This document shows positions 49,913 to 61,660 of a stretch of DNA of 64,000 nt, one piece after another. Under the pieces are notes generated by a model that saw only the letters and a list, made by a program, of their open reading frames with translations, had not been told where the DNA came from and made no database searches. The position numbers and the translations under genes are program-made. The stretch's first letter is position 1; the number at the start of each line of letters is the position of its first letter. The stretch comes from Zonotrichia leucophrys gambelii (taxonomy: Eukaryota; Chordata; Aves; Passeriformes; Passerellidae), in NCBI RefSeq assembly GCF_028769735.1, contig NC_088173.1, forward strand, positions 6,531,038 through 6,595,037. The letters run 5' to 3'.

Positions 49913-50827
49913 TGTGAGGACTTAGAGAGCACAATTTCCTGTCTCAAGCACTGTTACCACAGAAGGACTTTCTCATGAGATAAGCACAGGATGGAGTGAC
50001 AGGATAGCGCTGTGTCTCACTCCAGGCCTGGTGGAGGAAGATCTGGGTAGCACATCCTGGGTAATGCACCTGGAAAAGAATTCCTGCTGTGGCAAACTCT
50101 ATGCATATCATATGTGCATATCAAAGATCAGCCCAACTGATGGGACAGACGAAATCTGAGGCCACCAAAGGCCCTCCCCTGAGTAAGCCTCCATGGATAC
50201 CTGGAGCTTGGACGCTAAGTTAAGGCACCACAGAGGGAACCTGAGGTAAAGCAAAGGCAGTACTCTTGTCCTGATGTTGCCTCAGACCAAGGGGCAGGTG
50301 AACAAAGCTGGGGAGAAGAATGTATCACTGATAATGGACAAGGAAAGCCAGCACAGCAGCTGTACTGAAATCAGCTCAGACTGAGTAAATGGTAATTCTG
50401 GCACGGGGAAGACCACAGCCCACCTACTCAAGGAATCCACTGACTCTAAAGAAGAGAAAGACTGAGCATGGAACTAATTAGCAATAGAAGTGAGGTAATC
50501 ATTTTACCAATAGAATAACACAACAAGCATCAATTCCTCTGTTTACAAGAATGCATAGTGAAAAGTTTTGAACAATCTCAGGAATTCGAACTGCTCCTAC
50601 CAAGAAGCCTGGGGTGAAGAAAGACCAGTGAGATATCACTGGGCCCAAGGGTGGTGACTATCTTCTTCGTGACCGACCTACCCCTCCCTCTGACCCCCTT
50701 TCTATTTCTTTCTATCTCTCTTCCTCACATTAACTGTTAAATAAAATTTGTACTATTGATTTGGCATGTGGCCTCATTTGCACCTTAATTTGGGAAGAGA
50801 CATCTCTCACTAGAAGGAACTTTACAC
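49913..50827 (+). mobile_element. Avian ERV LTR nested in an ancient CR1
   Basis: The right half shows LTR organisation: a U3-like region with AGTGAGGTAATCATTTTACC and AATAGAATAACA, then ATTCGAACTGCTCC, AGCCTGGGGTGAAGAAAGACC, and GGGTGGTGACTATCTTC with GACCGACCTACCCC. A pyrimidine run and a TTAAATAAAAT poly-A signal (about 50738-50748) follow, then a short end with GAAGAGACATCTCTCACTAG. I recognise this order from avian ERVL-class LTRs. Ends are approximate and no clear target-site duplication was found. Its position between two pieces of one CR1 gives their relative age. Confidence 0.65.
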
Positions 50828-50839
50828 AAGACAGTAAGT

Positions 50840-51690
50840 ATGAGGGCTGACTGTGAAGAAATGCAGCCTACTCTGAAAAAAAGACTGACTGGTTAAATAG
50901 CAGATGAAATTTTGAAAAATAGTTTATTCTTTTTGTATGTAGGGTAAAACAAATCTCGCTTCACAAATAAAATTATAGGGTCTGTGCTGTCTGTTGCCAT
51001 CGGAGTAAGCCTTTGTGTTTGTGAGAGATGAAAATATCAGCTTGGTGCTCACTAGGAGTGGGAAAATGAATCATATATTTGACTTTACGAGGAAATTAAT
51101 AAAGAATTAAAAAAGAGCATCATTATGCCAGTGTACAAAATCACAGTTCACACTCCCAGTTAATGTTCATGGTTCTCATATCCTTAAAAATGACACAGAA
51201 AAGCTGGCAAATGTTCACAGAAACACCCATAATATGGAATAATTTTCTTAGAAAGACTAAGAAATTATTTTGAAGGAAAAGATAAAAATCATTCCTGATG
51301 TAGAGACTGTAGGTAGGTATTTACTGCTCACCATTTCTTCTTGTACAAAAAACAGGACCACCACATGAAGTCAACAGAGTTCAGTCTCAGAATGAGGAAG
51401 AGATGTTTCAGCCTGGGTAGGGGGGAGCAAGGGGCAGACCTGTGGAATGGTTTACTAGCAGAATTTTGGAGGCAAAAGGTTTACATATGTTCAGAGTATA
51501 CTGGACAAATATGTTGATGTTCTCAAACATTTGAGATCCAGTCAGTACATGTTAATAGGGAAACATACAGCTTCAGACTCAGAAAATTCTCTGAGCTGGA
51601 AATATGCAGAAGCTAGGGGAAAGTGTCATATATATTCTTAACCTGCCATCCATTTATAGGTACGCATTGACAGATGCTTCTATTATGGAG
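50840..51690 (+). mobile_element. Ancient CR1-type LINE, right part
   Basis: This continues the element at 49080. It has GAATTAAAAAAGAGCATCATTATGCC with GTGTACAAAATCACAGTTCACAC, which corresponds to the CR1 segment encoding I-PLY-S-VRPHLEY. Further right come ACCACATGAAGTCAACAGAG, GACCTGTGGAATGGTTTACTAGC and AATATGCAGAAGCTAGGGG, matching the older-CR1 3' end order. No octamer tail survives. Frames are fully broken. Each match is diverged, but the collinear order over both parts is persuasive. Confidence 0.6.
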
Positions 51691-53169
51691 CCGTAAGAGA
51701 TAATTTAGAAGGGGGCAAGATAAGACACAGCCTGAAGCCATTAGCACAACAATACCACAGGCTTTTATTTCTCAAGTCAAAAGCAAGCACTGACATACTT
51801 TAAATATGGTTTATGCACCTGACTGTAATAGCATTTGGTAGGAAACATCAGACATCTTTGTAAGACCACATTGTTGTACAGTTTCATGGTTCCACTTTGC
51901 TGTATGCATTCAATTATGACAGGCTGAACTCATCTCACCTATCTGCAGCAATCTGGAAGTGTTTATTCTGAACTGACACCCAGATTCTCTGGGTGAGAAA
52001 ATGGGAACTCCAGAGTATGAGTCATTCTGGCCTAAAATAGATGTTGAAGAACTCATAAGAAAGTGTAAATCTTGTTAAGTTAAAAAACTAACAAAAATGC
52101 TAAAACAAAAAATACCATAAACAACTACATTTCTGTACTACTCTAGCTAATGATTATTTTGGTTAGAGAATTCAAAGTTAGGTATACTGCCTAGAGTAAT
52201 GTAAACAACACAGATCACCTGAAAGAAACAACGAAATCAGGAGATTCATCTGGCTGCCAAGAATATGCTCATCTGGCTTGAAAAGTCTGTCTCTGTGTAT
52301 GTATATCAGGCATCCAAGTGACAGCCACAGGAAAGCTGTTCTTGGTGTCTGTAGCTAACAATAGCTAGCCAAGAGTGAAGTTCTATTTCTACAATCATGA
52401 CAAAGATCTTAAAACCAAAACTAGATTTTCAATACATTTGAAAATTATATTTAGGCAAGTGAACCAGATATTTCATCATATATTTAAGTCCCACTGAACC
52501 TGAACTGAGTAAGAAAGCAAAGTGTGTTGCTGACATGTCTTAAGACTTCAGGGATATAACACAAGGTGAGAATATAAACTCAGCATTACCACTCATTTCA
52601 TTGCTCACAAATAGAGTGCAATAACATTGATAGTGCACTGCATTTGTTCTAGAATGTTCATGCCACTGTTACAAAATACTTCTTTTACCTGGAAAGCATT
52701 CTTTTCAAGAGGTTACAGTCCATCTCTGAAATTTCATCTCTGTTTACAGCCCGGCACCCAAGGATTTGGAAGAGATTACTAGTATGCAAAGATATTGCTT
52801 ATTTTTTCACTTATTTCTAAGCATTAAGTATAGCATATCCAGTTACAGATCATTAAAATTTGTCTACAAGCTCAACTATCTAAAGGATGATTCAGATGTC
52901 TAAGCATAGACATAAATCATTAAATGCCTTGCAGTATCTCACTTGGATTCCAAGAACAAATTTAGAATATCAGTACCTCACCAATATGCTATTCCTGTGT
53001 AGATGTCTGCTCCAACACAAAAAATATTACACACATTTGATGCTCAGGTGACCATACAAGAGGTTCCCGGTGTTTGTTGAAAGGTATTGTACTGCCATGA
53101 GGTACACACACAAAACTTTCTGTTGAGCTAGTGAACAGCAATCAGTAGGCAAGTTACTGCTCTCTTGTT
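51691..53169. other. Unique AT-rich non-coding DNA
   Basis: No gene or repeat was recognised between the ancient and the younger CR1. Confidence 0.5.
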
Positions 53170-54785
53170 TTCAGGCAGGCCATCCAGAACCAAAGGAAAG
53201 AAAAGCTTCCCTTGCTCAAGGAGGATTGGGTTAGAGAATACACAGGAAAGCTTGATTTCCACAAGTCCAAGGGTCCCTGATGAGATTGCATCCACAAGTG
53301 CAGAGAGAAACTGTCAGACACCACAGATAGGCTGCTCACAGTCATCTTTGAAAGGTCGTGATAATCAGGAGAGGTGCCTGAGAGCTGCAAGAAATCAAAT
53401 GTCACCTCAGTCTTCAATTAGGGCAAGAAGGAGGACTCAGAGAACTACTGACCCATCACCCTCACCTCAGTCCCTGGAAATGTGATGGAGTGCCTCATGC
53501 ATCTCTATTCACATGGATGACAAGCAGGTGATCAGGCATGGTCAGCATGGCTTCACTAAAGGTAAATCATGCTTGACCAACGTAATTTCTTTCTACAATG
53601 AAACATCTACCTGGATGGATGAGGGGAGGGCAGTGGATATTGTATACCTCAACTTTAGCAAGGCTTTCAACACTGTCTCTCACAACACTATCATAGGCAA
53701 AGTCAGGAAGTCTGGGCTGGATGAGTGGACAGGGAGGTGAATTGAGAACCGGCTGGATGGCAGGTCCCAGAGAGTTTACTCAGTGGCACAGGGACTTGTT
53801 GGAAGCCTGTCACTAGTGGGGTCCCCCGAGGTTCCATACTGGGCATTGTTTAACTTCTCCATCAATGACTTGGATGAAGGGGCAGAGGCCTCCTCAGTGG
53901 GTTCACTGAGGGCACCAAGCTGGGAGGAGTAGCCAATGCCCCAGAGTGCTGTGCAACCCTTCAGAGGAGCCTCAGCAGGCTGGAGAGATGGGCACAGACA
54001 AACTGGCTGAACTTCAACAAGGGCAAGTGCAGGGTCCTTATTCCTGCACCTGGACAGGAATAACCCCAGACACCAGCACAGGCTGGGAGTCAACCTACTG
54101 GGGAGCAGCTCTGTGGAGAAGGTCCTGGTGGACAACAGGCTGTCCATGGGCCAGCCAAGTGTCCCTGTGGCCAAGAAGGCAAATAGAATTCTGGGGGTCA
54201 GAAGGAACTGTGCTGTCAGCAAGTCAAGGGAGGTGATCCTGCCCCTCTGCTCAGCCCTGTGAGGCGCATCAGGAGTGCTCACTCCTCACTCCCTGTTCTG
54301 GGCTCCTCAGAACAAGGGAGACATGGAACTCCCAGAGCAAGTCAAGTGGAGGGCAACAAACAAGGTTGAGGGACTGGAGCATTTTTACATGGAAAGGCCG
54401 AGGGAACTGGGCCTCTTCAGCCTTGAGAAGAGATTCCTGAGAGGGGACCTCATCAATGCCTGTAAGCATCTGAAGGGAGGGTGTCAGAGAATGGATCCAG
54501 GCTCTTTTCGGTGGTGCCAAGCATTCGGACAAGAGGCAATGGGCAGAAACAGGTGCACAGGAAGTTCCGTCTGGATGTGAGGAAGAACTTCTTTACTGTG
54601 CAGCTGACTGAGCACAGGAACAGCTAGCCCAGAGATGACACATAGTCCCCCTCATTGGTGAGATTCAAGAGCCATCTGGACACACCCCTATGCAATGTGT
54701 TCCAGGATGACCCTGAGAAGGGAGCTTGGACAAGGTGACCCACTATACTCCCTTCAAACAGACCCATTCTGTGATTCTCTAACAG
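53170..54785 (+). mobile_element. CR1 LINE, 5'-truncated, about 1.6 kb
   Basis: This is the longest CR1 in the window. From left to right: the region before reverse transcriptase (TCCAAGGGTCCCTGATGAGATTGCATCCAC), TCATCTTTGAAAGGTCGTG, GTCAGCATGGCTTCACTAAAGG, the motif-A region, GTGGGGTCCCCCGAGG (motif B, GVPQG-type), TTCAACAAGGGCAAGTGCAGGGTCC, GAGGTGATCCTGCCCCTCTGCTCAGCCCT, AGAGGGGACCTCATCAATGCC, and AACTTCTTTACTGTG. The tail is ATTCTGTGATTCT. Frames are broken at several places, so it cannot be autonomous. The 168-codon minus-strand frame (53776-54282) is antisense to it and is not a gene. Confidence 0.95.
53513..53740 (+). pseudogene. CR1 reverse transcriptase fragment (decayed)
   Basis: A 75-codon open segment of the CR1 second open frame encodes the fingers/palm start of reverse transcriptase, which copies CR1 RNA into DNA at the target site. 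HGFTKGKSCLTNVISFY lies near residues 13-29 and VYLNFSKAFNTVSHN near residues 44-58. Active copies carry aspartates in motif A (LDFSKAFD). Both are asparagine here, which should abolish metal binding. A stop follows at a position that normally reads through, and downstream motifs lie in other frames. It is a dead remnant. Confidence 0.92.
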
Positions 54786-55939
54786 TCAAAAAAGTGAAAT
54801 TTTCATTGTACTTGCCTGACTTGTCTGCAAATCAATTAAAATAAAAGTGTAGAAACTTTAAGTTGGATTTTTCTGTGAAGAGGTAACATTTATAGCTAAC
54901 ACACAAAATGAAATTCAGTGTTCAGCCCTCAAAGGGCCAATAGGCCAAGAAAAGTCTGAAAATATATTATTTTTTCATGCCAATATCAAGCAGCAGCATC
55001 TTGAATTTGTGGATTTCTAGCCTCTTAGTAGTCAGTGCTTGCACAGATTTTTATGAGGTATTGGTACAGCCATCACAGATAACAAAACAAATCAATTGAG
55101 AATAGAAAGCAATCATCAAAACACTAATGAAAAATTCTGTAGTCTGTAGTCCTAACTGTTTATGTAAGATTTATTTCTGAATATTTATGCGAGCAGCATC
55201 AAATACAAATTGAAAGAGAGCAAGTCCCACAGATGCAAAGCTGACTGTAAAGGCCCATAGCATCCAGTGCTGCTGAACAGATACATTCTGCTTTTAAGAA
55301 ATCAGCAACAAAACCTGACACATGGAAAATCCATGTGACTCAACATTTGCTCAGAAAAGAGAAGAACCACACATGGCAGCTAGTTTCCCAGGCAACTCTG
55401 AATCTCTGGGAATATATGCTAAAGAATTATGTTTCTCAAAACCCTTTACAAGAGAAACTATTGTTATGCAACAGTAAGTTATGGAATGCTTTTCTGTTTG
55501 AACTTAATTAGATAATTACCACAGATTTTTCCCAAATGCTTTCCAGACTATTTAGGTGGGAATGATTTCCTTATGGGTCTCACATGTTCTTCCAAACTTT
55601 CCAATTTTTTTAGTAGATATTTTGTTTCATTTTGTCTAGTTTAGTAGGATGAGATTGCCATCCTCCCATTCTCTCTCCTATTTATTTTTTTTCCCTTCCT
55701 CAGAAAGCATGTATTGTAGAAATCTCTGATGGTGATGATACTGTATGAGTCATACTTCCATTAGAACCTGGTTTAAAAGATCCTCTCAGGATATTTTGTC
55801 TCAAAACTCCAGTGTGACCATGCTTTTCTCGAAGGAAAAATATGAATAAGCACTATAAAAAATAAAATCACTAAAAGAAACCGTCATTACTGCTTAAGCA
55901 GAGGGAGGAGGGCAGCTCTTGTTGAAAACTTAGGTGAAT

Positions 55940-55941
<2 letters not shown>
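54786..55941. other. Unique AT-rich non-coding DNA
   Basis: No gene or repeat was recognised between the CR1 tail and the (AC)n array. Confidence 0.5.

Positions 55942-55982
<41 letters not shown>
55942..55982. repeat. (AC)n dinucleotide microsatellite
   Basis: An uninterrupted run of about 20 AC units. It is probably length-polymorphic. The valine/cysteine run in the reverse-strand frame is an artefact of the repeat. Confidence 0.97.
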
Positions 55983-55988
<6 letters not shown>

Positions 55989-56154
55989 CACTCCAATATA
56001 GTCCAAGTGCACTGAATCTGACTTGCCTCCAGAAGATCTGGTCAGCAACACCCTATGTATATCTGACAACATTTGTTCTAGACAAGGATGTCATCAGAAA
56101 TGGAATGCAGGTTGTTCATCTAGAATGAGAAAATGTTTCTGGTGAAAACACTGG
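55983..56154. other. Spacer between microsatellite and LTR fragment
   Basis: Non-coding, with no feature recognised. Confidence 0.5.
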
Positions 56155-56365
56155 TGTTGTAGGTTAACACTGATGGGCAGATAAACACCACACAGTCACT
56201 TGGTCACTTCCCTCACCACCTCCATTGGGACAGGGGAAACAAAGTGCCTTGGGGCTGTGCAAACACTGGTCAGCAAAAGCTAGAACATTAGTTGTTACAG
56301 CACTGTCTTGGTCAAAGGCCTAAAAACACAGCACCATGTAAGCTGCTAGGAAGAAAACAAAATAG
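56155..56365 (-). mobile_element. Internally deleted ERVL-type LTR, minus strand
   Basis: It begins TGTTGTAGGTTAACACTGATG and continues AAACACCACACAGTCACTTGG, like the left ends at 37188 and 39657. It then jumps to the other end of the LTR: AAAGGCCTAAAAACACAGCACCATG and AGCTGCTAGGAAGAAAAC. The middle (R and promoter regions) is mostly missing. It is about 210 bases against 530-570 for the other copies. Confidence 0.75.
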
Positions 56366-56400
56366 TAGTAAAAAAAAAACCAAACAAACAAAAAACAAAC
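56364..56400. repeat. A/C-rich simple tract next to LTR fragment
   Basis: A run of A followed by CCAAACAAACAAAAAACAAAC. It resembles in kind the much longer A/C tract inside the LTR at 35450, and lies at the same LTR end. Confidence 0.75.
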
Positions 56401-57380
56401 TAGCAGAAAGCTAAGGAGTAGTCAGGATCACTATAATGAATGATGGATAGATCATTCATCACTAGAAGCCTTATTTAACCAAAAAAGAACAGTGTGTATC
56501 CCACTCACAGGATATCTACTTCTGCGAAGTTGCATGAGCTGTTCTGCATTTGAACGGTTCAGAATTAACTGGTTTGGGGAGGTTTAAACAGGTGTAGGTT
56601 GGCAGGACATCTGTAAGTATTTTAAATGAGCTTATTTTTGCTTACAAAAGACACCCTACTGTGACGATTGGAAAGAATGTTCACAGAAAATTTGATTAAG
56701 GACACATTGATTAGGTAAAATCTAGGTTATTTTTCCAGTGCAGAAAATAGCTCCTGTTTTTGAGATTTATCCAATCAAAGGCACAGAAGTAAATAAAATA
56801 GAATTTTGAGTAGTCAAAATAAATACTTGGAAACTAGCAGTGGGACAATAATCCCTCTCATGAACTATATGTAAACATTGCTGTAAAAAACTCATAATTT
56901 GAAGAATGAAAGGGAACAGCAATCATTTGTATTTTGTGAGGGATAAATTAACATTTTTATGGTAGTATATATCTTCTACAATTCTCTCAAGACCACCAAT
57001 GCAAGTTTCTTAGTTTCTTTTCTTTCTCAGTAAAATTAAAGGATATTTGCTTTCTTTTCCATTAAAAGAAAATAAAATAAATTTTAAAAAAGCTTTTCTT
57101 TTCTGCTTAAATGCATTCTCATTTTAACATAGCCTATCCAGATCAAATACTGCATAAGTAGCATCATGTTTGTAAAGACTGAATCATGGCTACTTGCTCA
57201 CCAACATATCTGATCTGATATTTCTCTGAGGCAATCTCTACCTTTAAATGAAATAACTTAATGATTTCTCTGTCAACAAAGATATGTCTGAAGAGTAGAT
57301 ACTTACATGAATTTTTAAAATAAAATGCATTTTTAAAATACATCTATAAATTATGCAGTACAACTTTTACCTTTGTGGTA
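56401..57380. other. Unique AT-rich non-coding DNA
   Basis: No gene or repeat was recognised. Confidence 0.5.
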
Positions 57381-57422
57381 TGTTTTGGGTTTTTTTGTTT
57401 TGTTTTGTTTTTTTAAATTTTT
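57381..57422. repeat. T-rich (TTTTG)n tract
   Basis: Runs of T broken by G, including TTTTGTTTTGTTTTG. It is probably a simple repeat, with no retrocopy attached that I could recognise. Confidence 0.75.
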
Positions 57423-57603
57423 CACAAAATATTGGTATCATTAAAATAGCAATTTTCCCATGCAGGTTTCTATAGTGTCATATTGTCCAAAAATCAAACA
57501 AGGAGGAAGTAAACTGATCCTAGATCTTATCTGGCATCCATCTAACTTCACAGAAAAATTAAATTTTAAAATAAATTTTAAATGCTGTGAGTGACTTTAT
57601 CAT

Positions 57604-57933
57604 TCTCTACAACTCCCTGAAAGGTGGCTGTGGTCAGGTGAGGTTGGTCTCTTTCTCCAGGCAGCAACTGACAGAACCAGAAGACACAGTCTCAAGCTGC
57701 ACCAAGGGAAATATAGGTTGGATGTTAGGAAAAAGATTTTTACAGAAAGGGTGATAAAGTACTGAAATTGCCTGCCCAGGGAGGTGGTGGAGTCACCATC
57801 CCTGGATGTGTTTGAACAAAGACTGGATGTGGCACTCCATGTAGTGCCATGGTTTAGTTGAGGTGTTCGGGCATGAGTTGGACTCAATGATCTTGAAGGT
57901 CTCTTCCAGCCCAGTGATTCTGTGATTCTGTGA
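57604..57933 (+). mobile_element. CR1 LINE 3' end, about 330 bases
   Basis: It contains ACAACTCCCTGAAAGGTGGC, GGTTGGTCTCTTTCTCCAGG, ACACAGTCTCAAGCTGCACC, AGGTTGGATGTTAGGAAAAAG, AAGGGTGATAAAGTACTG, GGAGGTGGTGGAGTCACCATC, and GAGTTGGACTCAATGATC, and ends in the canonical tail GTGATTCTGTGATTCTGTGA. It is 5'-truncated and relatively well preserved. An expanded tail follows. The minus-strand frames across it are not genes. Confidence 0.93.
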
Positions 57934-57996
57934 GATTCTCTGCAATTCTCTGCAATTCTCTGTGATTCTCTGCAATTCTCTGCGATTCTCTGTGAT
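57934..57996. repeat. Decamer array grown from a CR1 tail
   Basis: About six tandem units of the form GATTCTCTGC/AATTCTCTGC follow directly on the CR1 octamer tail. The unit is 10 bases rather than 8, so the array is a secondary microsatellite seeded by the tail. It accounts for the glutamate/arginine-rich minus-strand translation here. Confidence 0.88.
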
Positions 57997-58799
57997 ATCT
58001 AATATCTCTGCACTTTGATGCAGCCTCATTGAATTCACACCTTTTTGAGCATGTGCAGGTAAGAGTTCAGCTGTTCTGTATGGGCTTATCCCTGGAACCT
58101 CTACAGGATGAAAAATCCAACAGAACATTAGTTTTCTTCATGTAGACATCTTACTCTTCTTCTTCGTAAACGGAGAGTAGTTTCTCCATTTCTCATATCA
58201 TTGTCATGGTCCTTTCCAGCATCTGAATATAATTTGGACTGTACCCAGATGTCAGTAATAACAGAGGGCACTGCAAACCATTTAAGGACTTGTTGTTGTG
58301 ATATTCAGTTTAAGGACAGAGTTTCTGTTCTTTCTAATGTTGTTTTTTAGAGGAGTTATCTGTATAAAATAGCTTAACTTTGAAAATTTAATTTACTACA
58401 TAACTGTGCTAGATTATCCATATTTCATAAAAGCAGAGAAACTGCATTTGAAGAAAAAATCATGGTGGGTGGTAAGCAAGGGTTTTTTGCATTTTATATT
58501 GAACTTCTCTGTTGAGAACTTAAGTCTCACAGACTTCAAATATTAATTTGGCGAGATTACAGAAGAGCATTGCAAATTATTATGCCCTAGTTGTCTGATA
58601 TATGGAACAAACAAACCAAGTAACAAAAGTTTCAGTTTCTGTGGAAAAAAATTGCAAAAAAGTCCTTTTTGACAAACATTTTTTAAATTTCAGCTTTCTT
58701 CAGGGATAGTGCATTTTTTACATAGATACATGTTGTTCTTGTCTTGTGACTTAAAAGGAGAAATGTGTTTGGTGGTAGATCTGAGATGCAAGAATAAAA
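57997..58799. other. Unique AT-rich non-coding DNA
   Basis: No gene or repeat was recognised. Confidence 0.5.
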
Positions 58800-59250
58800 G
58801 ATGACGTTTCAAAAATCCTCTTGTTTTAATGGTTGATAATTATTAAATGAACACAAAATTATTAATTACAGTCATACTTTCCTGAAATGCAAATTATCAC
58901 TGAATATTAGTACAAACTGAATTTGATGGCAACTGAATTATTTTAAGATGATCAAACTTCATATCAATGATACATTTCTAAATAGTTCTTTGAGATTGTA
59001 AGAGAATGCCAAAAGCTGTCTACTTAAGCAGTTCATTATTAGAGTCAAAAAGATGAGTAAGTGTTGCTTTCCAGCCACAGTCAGATTTCCAGCCACAGTA
59101 GGATTAGGGAGCACATTCTCTGTAAAATTCATGTAAGATCGGCTATAATAAATAATTAATAAGTCATAAACAAATGCATAAAATAGCTTTTCACATATTG
59201 CATAATCCGCTCACATGCATTCATTTTTTAATTTAGTTGTATAAATCATC
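58800..59250. promoter_or_regulatory. Candidate homeodomain/POU-rich element (speculative)
   Basis: The patch is dense in TAATTA-type words, for example ATTATTAATTAC near 58859 and AATAATTAATAAG near 59150. It also has a POU octamer ATGCAAAT followed by TATC at 58887-58894. AT-rich DNA yields such words by chance, so confidence is low. A 14-base direct repeat (TTTCCAGCCACAGT) at about 59068-59100 is a small tandem duplication. Confidence 0.18.
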
Positions 59251-60387
59251 TAAACATGGGGTTCTGCAATAGACTCAAGTTACATATATTTTACAGGTAC
59301 AGGGCACATATGCCTGGAGGAAAAGCATTGGAGGAAACACATGTTTGAAGCACTCGCCTAATAGTATAGGAGTTTGAATTTCTTGCTTAAATGGATCAGA
59401 TCTGGTCAGCTCTGCTTTTCTTTACATTAATGTTTCAGTATTACTAGTTTTTGGTATAGAAACAATACACAAGGTGTCAATAGATTTAAGTACTCCTAGG
59501 CTTGTTCTTTCAATGTGTTAATACAATGAAGGTCAAACAGAGTAAAAAATGAAGTGCCTGATAACCTGCCTTAAGCATGACACTGCTGCCTTATATTAGG
59601 GTGCTCTTTCCAGTGGCAGTGCTTAGGCTGAGACAAAGTCAGTACAACAATTGGTCTGGTGAGGCCCTGGCTATGCTACTTGCAGAAACTTGCAAAATTT
59701 CCATCAAGAGCAGAGGCTTTGAATAATCCCTAAGACATAATGATCACACATAGTGTTTCTGAGACAACCATCCTTCAGGCTATTTTGTTATGAGTAGAGA
59801 ATCAAGGTTGTTCCAGTCAGATGGATGGCATAATGCTCTGCACTAAGAATTGCTATCAGATGTACAGATAGGCTTTTCCATACAAAATACTCTTTGATCT
59901 CACATCCAAGAAAAACAAAATGATTCTTAGCTCAGCTATGACATTTTAAAATACTGGGCAAAACTAATCATTACAATAGAGGTTTCTCTGTGCATAGAAT
60001 GAGCATAGGGAGAAGGAAACATACAAAACCCATTATTATTTTTATCTAACAGGCACCAGTTATATTTAAGTACTTCAACCAGTATCAAGACTTATATGTA
60101 TGCCCACAGCTAATGAACGTTAACTGCTCAGTTTACATTATGCATAATAATTTCCTCCTGAAGAAAACATCAGCTTTGTTATTTATTACTTACTAGTTAC
60201 TGCTGACTGGTGAAATCATACTGCACGCATACTGCATTCTTGGAAGCATTTTTTTCAACTAGCTGGCACCAGGAATGGTTTAGAAGAACCCATAATAGAG
60301 GTATCATTGGCTGCATGTAAAGGAACACATGCTGGAAAGGATCAAATGGTTTCCAGTAAAAAGTCAGATGAGTTTGAAAAGGAAAGA
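59251..60387. other. Unique AT-rich non-coding DNA
   Basis: No gene or repeat was recognised. An octamer-like TTATGCATAATAA lies at about 60138-60150. Confidence 0.5.
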
Positions 60388-60862
60388 TGTGGACCTGTTG
60401 GACTGATAGAGAAGGGTCATGAGGATGCTCAGAGGTTCAAAGCGCCCCTCCTATGAGGACAGGCTGAGGAAGATGGGGCTTTTCAGCCTGGGGAAGAGAA
60501 AACATCTGCAGGACCTTAGAGTAGCTCTCCAGTAGCTAAACAGGGCCTAAAAAGACTGGAGAGGGAATTTTTAGCAGTACCTGCTGTGATACAAGGAGTA
60601 AGGTTTTTTAACTAAAGAGGTTTGATTTAGGTAAGATACAGAAATAAGTTTTTTACATTGGGAGTAGTGAGACCAACTCAGGTTGGATCAGGTTGCCCAG
60701 AGAGGTGGTGGAACATTTTTCTTCCCTGGAAGTGTTCAAGGTCAAGTTAAACAGCACCAAGACACTGGATCTAGTTGAAGATTTTCCTGCTCATTGTAGG
60801 GAGATTGGAGTAGATGACCTTTAAACATCCCTTCCAATCAAAACTATTCTAAGATTCTATGA
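60388..60862 (+). mobile_element. CR1 LINE 3' end, about 475 bases
   Basis: It contains GGGTCATGAGGATGCTCAGAGG, CTCCTATGAGGACAGGCTGAGG, TTTTCAGCCTGGGGAAGAG, GATTTAGGTAAGATACAGAAATAAG, CAGGTTGCCCAGAGAGGTGG, CTGGAAGTGTTCAAGGTCAAG, and TCCCTTCCAATCAAAACTATTC. It ends with the tail ATTCTAAGATTCTATGAT. It differs from the 57604 copy in its 3' blocks, so at least two CR1 subfamilies are present. It is 5'-truncated with small internal deletions. Confidence 0.93.
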
Positions 60863-61660
60863 TTTTTTTCAGCCTATATTTACTAAATGTCAAGATTTAT
60901 TAAAGAAATACTGAGACCACTCCATCTTCCAGTGTAAGAGGACTTTTATTTTAAAAATATGAAAGAGCTAGTGTTGAAAGCAAATCTGTCAGGCATTTCA
61001 CACACTAATCACAAAAGACCCCCACATTTTCTAGAATTAAAAATAAAATTCCAGAAAGATACTGTTCAGAGATGAATTTGCAAAATATGCCATTTATCCT
61101 GGAAAAGTTGTCACTTGTGACACATTAGAAACACACAAAGACTGTTATGTGTTATGGGAATGGTCCCCTAATTAGTTTTGTCATTAAAATTTATTGAAAA
61201 CCATTTTGTTCTTGATATTTCTTAATTATTCCAGTGACACATTCAGATGCCTCCAGATGGCTTGGAGCAGGATAAATCATACTGAGTATCTTCCCTAATA
61301 GCATCCTACTCTGATTGCTAATACCATTCATGCAATATCCAGCTTCTCTATATTAATTTCAACATAATTAAGTAACAAAATTCAAGAAATTTCTTTGGTG
61401 ATGTTTTGGGTTTGGGAGAAGTACCTTCAACTGCAAAGATGTGCAATATGAAATTCAGCAATATCAAAGTCTGAATAGAGAACAAAATTTCTACTGGGAG
61501 ATTTAGGAAGAGGCTTCCAATACATACAGATGGCTTGATTACTTATTTCCATTCTCACAATGAAAATTTTAAAGTGACATGATACTTTAAAGGATCATAT
61601 CAAAAAAAGCTTTCAGCCAACTTGCCCAATAACAATTGCATTGAAATATTGAACAAGATT

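Noticed and set aside
53776..54282. 168-codon minus-strand open frame
   Set aside because: It is antisense to the CR1 second open frame and has no domain of its own.
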